Assembly: GCA_017577565.1 (NCBI GenBank)
Contig: PKRH01000032.1
Span: 1-29,757 of the forward strand
From: Thermoanaerobacterales bacterium
GTDB lineage: Bacteria; Actinomycetota; Acidimicrobiia; Acidimicrobiales; JACDCH01
Direction: 5' to 3'
Length of the DNA stretch: 29,757 bases
A program made the translations under genes and the position numbers. The notes under the pieces are model-generated. The model had not been told where the DNA came from and made no database searches. It was given only the letters and a program-made list of their open reading frames with translations. This document shows, one piece after another, positions 28,000 to 29,757 of this stretch; positions within the stretch are counted from its first letter, which is position 1; each line of letters starts with the position of its first letter.

Positions 28000-29256
28000 C
28001 TACCGACCTTCGAGGAGGATCCGGTACTGCTCGACCGTCCGGGCCGCGGTGTGCTTCCACGACCACTGGTCGATGACCCGCTGCCGGCCGGCGGCGCCGA
28101 CGGTCGCCCGCAGGTCGTCGCGCCCCAGCGCCCAGCGCAGCCGGGCGGCGAGCGCCTCGCTGTCGCCCGGCGGCACGACGAGCGCCGTCTCGCCGTCGCG
28201 GCCCACGACCTCGGGCAGGGCGCCGCCGGAGGTGGCGATGAGCGGCGTGCCGCAGGCCATGGCCTCGATGGCCGGCAGCGAGAAGCCCTCGTAGAGCGAG
28301 GGGACGACGGCCAGCTCGGCCTCGGCGTACAGCTCGATGATGCGCTCCTCGGGCACGCCGGACACGAAGCTCACGGCGTCCTCGAGGCCGAGCTGGCGGA
28401 TGGTCTCGTCGGACCGGCCGCCGGGCTTGCGCTTGCCGATGACGACCAGGTGCAGGTCCTCGCGCTCGGTCCGCACCTTGGCCACGGCCTCGAGCAGGTA
28501 GCTCAGGCCCTTCATCGTCACGTCGGCGCTGGCGGTGGTGACGATGCGGCCGGGGACCGGGGTCACGCCCGGCAGGGGCCGGAACACGTCGGTGTCGACC
28601 CCGACCGGGACGATGGCCATGCGGTTGGGGTCGACCTCGTGGTCGCGGGCGATGTCGCGGAAGGAGTTCTCGGACACGGTGATGACGCGCCGGAGGCGCT
28701 TCGCCACCCGTGTCTGCATGCCGGTGAACGAGTACCAGCGGCGCAGGGTCAGCCGCTTGTACCAGGTCGCCGCGTGCTCGATCTCCAGCCGGCGGTCGAC
28801 CGTGATGGGGTGGTGGATGGTGCTGATGACCGGGAACCCCTCGCGCTCGATGGCGAGCAGCCCGTAGCCCAGGCTCTGGTTGTCGTGCACCACGTCGAAC
28901 TCGCCCTTGCGGCGGCGCAGGTGGCGCCAGGCCCGGAGGCTGAAGGCGAGCGGCTCGGGGAACTGGCCGAACGAGAACGAGGTGACCTCGACGACGTCGG
29001 TCCAGTCCTTGAGCTCCCACAGCCCCGGCATCCGCATGGGGAAGTGGTCGTTGTAGATGTCGAGGCTCGGGAGCTTGACCAGGGGCACGCGGGGGTCGAG
29101 CTCGGGGTAGGGCTGGCCGCCCAGCACCTCGACGTGGTGACCCATGTCGACCAGCGCCTTGGCGAGGTGCCGCACGTAGACGCCCTGCCCGCCCACGTGC
29201 GGCTTGCCGCGGTAGGCGAGCAGCGCGATGCGCAGAGGCGATTCCTCAGCGTGCAT
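28000..29256 (-). CDS. GT4-family glycosyltransferase (GT-B fold)
   Basis: A 418-residue retaining glycosyltransferase. The N-terminal domain has YRGKPHVGGQGVYVRHLAKAL (about 15-35), VHDNQSLGYG and ISTIHHP. The C-terminal domain has IVPVGVDTDVFRPL, ASADVTMKGLSYLLEAVAKV and the EX7E motif EGFSLPAIE (Glu323/Glu331) followed by ACGTPLIAT. It transfers a sugar from a nucleotide-sugar donor, probably at the inner membrane face. RRWYSFTGMQTRVAKRLRR is a basic, amphipathic stretch that could help membrane contact. Starts at ATG 29256 and heads the operon with the methyltransferase and the toroid protein. A perfect 14-base palindrome lies 22 bases upstream of its start codon. The acceptor is not known. 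Confidence 0.92.
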   Translation of the reverse strand: MHAEESPLRIALLAYRGKPHVGGQGVYVRHLAKALVDMGHHVEVLGGQPYPELDPRVPLVKLPSLDIYNDHFPMRMPGLWELKDWTDVVEVTSFSFGQFPEPLAFSLRAWRHLRRRKGEFDVVHDNQSLGYGLLAIEREGFPVISTIHHPITVDRRLEIEHAATWYKRLTLRRWYSFTGMQTRVAKRLRRVITVSENSFRDIARDHEVDPNRMAIVPVGVDTDVFRPLPGVTPVPGRIVTTASADVTMKGLSYLLEAVAKVRTEREDLHLVVIGKRKPGGRSDETIRQLGLEDAVSFVSGVPEERIIELYAEAELAVVPSLYEGFSLPAIEAMACGTPLIATSGGALPEVVGRDGETALVVPPGDSEALAARLRWALGRDDLRATVGAAGRQRVIDQWSWKHTAARTVEQYRILLEGR

Positions 29257-29278
29257 TCCCGCAACCTTTCCGTTCCAC

Positions 29279-29292
29279 TGACCGCGCGGTCA
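29279..29292. promoter_or_regulatory. Perfect palindrome TGACCGCGCGGTCA before the GT4 operon
   Basis: This 14-base perfect inverted repeat lies between the GT4 start and the Thr-rich gene. It has the size and form of a TetR-family operator and differs from the other two kinds in this window. A TAGCCT hexamer at 29350-29355 (minus) could be a distant -10; no closer promoter is convincing. The rest of 29257-29380 shows nothing else. Confidence 0.5.
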
Positions 29293-29380
29293 ACTCTGCA
29301 GCGGCCGCGCGCGACCCCGGTGTCGTGACGAGGGCCCGCGAAGGCGGCCAGGCTACCGCCGCCGGGACCGGTGCTCGCGC

Positions 29381-29757
29381 TCAGCCGCAGGCGTCGCCCT
29401 CGTCGCAGTCGGACGTGGTCGTCGTGGCGCCGGTGGCCGTCGTCGTGGGGCGGGCGACGCTCCGGGTCGTGGTCGTCTCCGCCTCGGTCGTCGTGGTCGT
29501 CGCCTCGGTGGTGGTCGTCGTCTCGCTCGTCGTCGTGGTGGAGGGGGCCGTGGTCGTCGTCGTGCTGGCGGCCCGCGGCGTCTCGGCGACGGCGATGGCC
29601 GGCTCGTTGCCGCCACCCGACCCCGACAGCAGCGCGATCGCGGCGATGACCACGACGACGAGGGCCGCCGCGACGCCCCCGAACACCAGGCGCACGTCGG
29701 TCGCCCCGCCGGCGTCGGCCGCGGCGTCCCGCTCGCGGGCCCGGCGCTGGCTCGGCA
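29381..29757 (-). CDS. Thr-rich single-pass membrane protein (partial, N-terminus outside window)
   Basis: The frame is open to the right edge of the window. A charged N-terminal stretch (SQRRARERDAAAD) precedes a membrane helix, LVFGGVAAALVVVVIAAIALL. The rest is a Gly/Ser then Thr-rich external tail (TTTT blocks broken by Glu, Ser and Ala) ending SDCDEGDACG with two Cys. It could be a short exported protein starting at GTG 29695, or the end of a longer one. The tail resembles the Thr-rich end of the LCP protein at 12033-13478. No family recognised. Confidence 0.6.
   Translation of the reverse strand, partial: PSQRRARERDAAADAGGATDVRLVFGGVAAALVVVVIAAIALLSGSGGGNEPAIAVAETPRAASTTTTTAPSTTTTSETTTTTEATTTTTEAETTTTRSVARPTTTATGATTTTSDCDEGDACG

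Noticed and set aside
27242..29020. A possible giant fused gene joining the toroid protein to upstream sequence in the same frame (949 codons).
   Set aside because: The upstream part is an Arg/Ala/Pro-rich shadow of the methyltransferase and glycosyltransferase genes; the toroid homology begins at GTG 27244 with a 4-base overlap.

Overview
This window comes from a very GC-rich bacterial chromosome. Short overlapping genes, many GTG starts, Thr-rich (TTTT) tails on exported proteins, TetR control of lipid genes, a paired acyl-CoA dehydrogenase and a murL-murD2 locus all suggest a high-GC actinobacterium. An Acidimicrobiia-like lineage is my best guess, but this is inference and there is no rRNA or marker set to prove it. 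I see no RNA genes, CRISPR arrays, insertion sequences or phage genes. No gene-free stretch exceeds 300 bases; the longest is about 200 bases (9592-9792).

Layout. Positions 1-4321 (minus strand) hold a lipid/acyl-CoA block: a thiolase-family protein without its catalytic Cys (cut by the window edge), an alkylsulfatase-type MBL hydrolase, a FadD-type acyl-CoA ligase, and a DoxX-like membrane module that reads in frame into the ligase. Positions 4428-6034 (plus) hold a MOSC protein, a TetR regulator and a shrunken TIGR03086-type protein. Positions 6053-9591 (minus) form a peptidoglycan-precursor block in transcription order pgeF, murL, murD2. Positions 9793-11984 (plus) encode a two-subunit acyl-CoA dehydrogenase. 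Positions 12033-16677 (plus) are envelope genes: an LCP protein, an acyltransferase-SGNH protein and an AI-2E-family membrane protein; an amidase follows. PAC2 (minus) and a CBS-domain/citrate synthase fusion (plus) diverge at about 18958-19017. GNAT and PrmA follow, then minus-strand DUF952, a sugar dehydrogenase-like lipoprotein and TesB. A GH1 glycosidase and a methyltransferase (plus) meet, tail to tail, a minus-strand operon of GT4 glycosyltransferase, methyltransferase and an alpha/alpha-toroid protein. A partial Thr-rich membrane protein closes the window.

How it works together. Two lipid-catabolism promoters (ligase and acyl-CoA dehydrogenase) carry the same inverted repeat, TCTGAC-N5-GTCAGA, placed on the core promoter, so they probably share one repressor. 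A different palindrome lies in front of the MOSC-tetR pair and is probably an autoregulatory site. A third perfect palindrome lies upstream of the glycosyltransferase operon. At least nine genes have a TAnnnT -10 hexamer ending 6-8 bases before the start codon, indicating leaderless mRNAs. Two of these genes diverge from overlapping -10 elements.
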